Shown here: piece after piece, positions 22,449-23,068 of the stretch
How the letters are laid out: every line of letters begins with the position of its first letter
Position numbering within the stretch: the first letter of the stretch is position 1
NCBI GenBank assembly: GCA_030598525.1
Contig: JAUVPT010000003.1
Coordinates: 1-23,068 of the forward strand
DNA length: 23,068 nt
Source of the DNA: Gemmatimonadota bacterium
Lineage (GTDB): Bacteria > Gemmatimonadota > Gemmatimonadetes > Palauibacterales > Palauibacteraceae
Direction of reading: 5' to 3'
Translations under genes and position numbers: made by a program
Notes under the pieces: model-generated
What the model was told of the DNA's origin: nothing
What the model saw: the letters and a program-made list of their open reading frames with translations, nothing else
Databases searched by the model: none

Positions 22449-23068
22449 CTGATCGAGATTCAGCGTCCGGTAGAGCGGGTCGTCCTGGTCGGAGCCCCGC
22501 GAGCCGACGAGCCCAAGGCGCTGGTCGACGAGCACCTCGAGGAACTCGAGCGCCTGGCGGATACGGCGGGCGCTGAGGTGGCAGGAACCCTGATCCAACG
22601 GGTCGATGCACCTCATCCGGCTCTCTACATCGGACGTGGAAAGGCCGAGGAGCTCTGTCTTCTGGCCGACCAGACGGACGCGAGCCTGGTGATCTTCGAC
22701 GAGGACCTGAGCCCCGCCCAGGGGTCTGCGCTCGAAAAGGCACTCGGACGGAGAGTGATGGACCGAACCGAGTTGATCCTGGACATCTTCGCGCTCAGGG
22801 CCCGCACGGCAGAGTCGCGTCTACAGGTGGAGCTGGCCCAGCTGCAGTACATGCGGTCGCGCCTGAAGCGGATGTGGACCCACCTGTCACGAATCCAGGG
22901 CGGGATCGGTATGCGAGGCCCGGGCGAAACGCAGCTGGAAACGGACCGCCGGATGATGGACCGCCGGATCACGCGCCTGAGGCAGGAGCTCGAGCATATC
23001 GCTCGTTCGCGCGATACGCGCCGCCGCCGAAGGAGCGCCGAGTTTCGCGTAGCCCTCGTGGGTTACAC
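22449..23068 (+). CDS. hflX: GTPase HflX, N-terminal part (3' truncated by window)
   Basis: The frame runs open to the window edge and encodes about 206 residues of HflX. IEIQRPVERVVLVGAPR (2-18), HPALYIGRGKAEEL, LVIFDEDLSPAQGSALEKAL, VMDRTELILDIFALRARTAE and the linker SRIQGGIGMRGPGETQLETDRR are diagnostic; the sequence stops at VALVGYT, just before the G1 loop TNAGKST. HflX splits stalled 70S ribosomes after heat or antibiotic stress. No ATG, GTG or TTG is available before GTG 22578, which would remove the first conserved strand, and the frame is closed by TGA at 22410. CTG 22449, one base after the rarA stop, gives the expected family start and suggests a rare CTG initiation. Confidence 0.9.
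   Translation, partial: MIEIQRPVERVVLVGAPRADEPKALVDEHLEELERLADTAGAEVAGTLIQRVDAPHPALYIGRGKAEELCLLADQTDASLVIFDEDLSPAQGSALEKALGRRVMDRTELILDIFALRARTAESRLQVELAQLQYMRSRLKRMWTHLSRIQGGIGMRGPGETQLETDRRMMDRRITRLRQELEHIARSRDTRRRRRSAEFRVALVGY

Noticed and set aside
1..23068. CRISPR arrays, tRNA or rRNA genes, insertion sequences, prophage
   Set aside because: No regular spaced repeats, no cloverleaf with CCA or T-loop consensus, no transposase or integrase and no terminal inverted repeats were seen by eye.

Overview
This window is a gene-dense, high-GC bacterial chromosome segment with mostly vital housekeeping genes. Strong GGAGG-type ribosome binding sites and frequent GTG/TTG starts (probably one CTG) are seen. 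GmhA (heptose synthesis) and a secreted DsbA-like protein suggest a diderm. The overall style would fit Gemmatimonadota or a neighbouring phylum, but no marker here proves this and the assignment is an impression only.

Region 1 (1-2305, + strand): the end of a surface-polysaccharide locus, with a DegT-type sugar aminotransferase (5' truncated), a soluble FlaA1/PglF-like nucleotide-sugar 4,6-dehydratase and a PglC-like phosphoglycosyl transferase. Together they could make an amino-dideoxy sugar phosphate and load it on a polyprenyl carrier. Region 2 (2364-5710): an unrecognised 241-residue protein converges within 2 bp on a minus-strand group running PLP amino-acid decarboxylase, Bcp peroxiredoxin, DsbA-like thioredoxin. 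Region 3 (5803-7773, + strand): a lone SF1 Upf1/DNA2-type helicase.

Region 4 (7774-8512) is the most unusual part: 739 bp without a convincing gene. It holds a near-consensus promoter, then about 240 nt that fold on paper into a multibranched RNA with a possible pseudoknot and a UUCG-capped final hairpin. Further right are three DnaA-box-like 9-mers in the same orientation at exactly 11-bp steps, a fourth inverted box, and an AT-rich motif (TTTTCAAAA..CCTGC) that occurs on both sides of the RNA. I propose a candidate replication origin (or DnaA-controlled site) next to an unclassified structured RNA. All genes to its right are on the + strand.

Region 5 (8513-13049, + strand): dtd, maf, glpK, a LOG-like protein, a CcmI-like zinc-ribbon membrane protein and threonine aldolase, closely packed. 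Region 6 (13074-13330, - strand): a start-less, probably frameshifted C-terminal remnant of an ATPase-like gene. Region 7 (13333-23068, + strand): recA with its own promoter, recX, alaS, then a very tight series (mostly 4-bp stop/start overlaps) of a small unknown protein, a CpsB-like PHP phosphatase, gmhA, cca, rarA and the start of hflX, which runs off the window. The themes of this right arm are tRNA quality (dtd, alaS, cca), DNA repair and fork restart (recA, recX, rarA), ribosome rescue (hflX) and envelope sugars (PHP phosphatase, gmhA).
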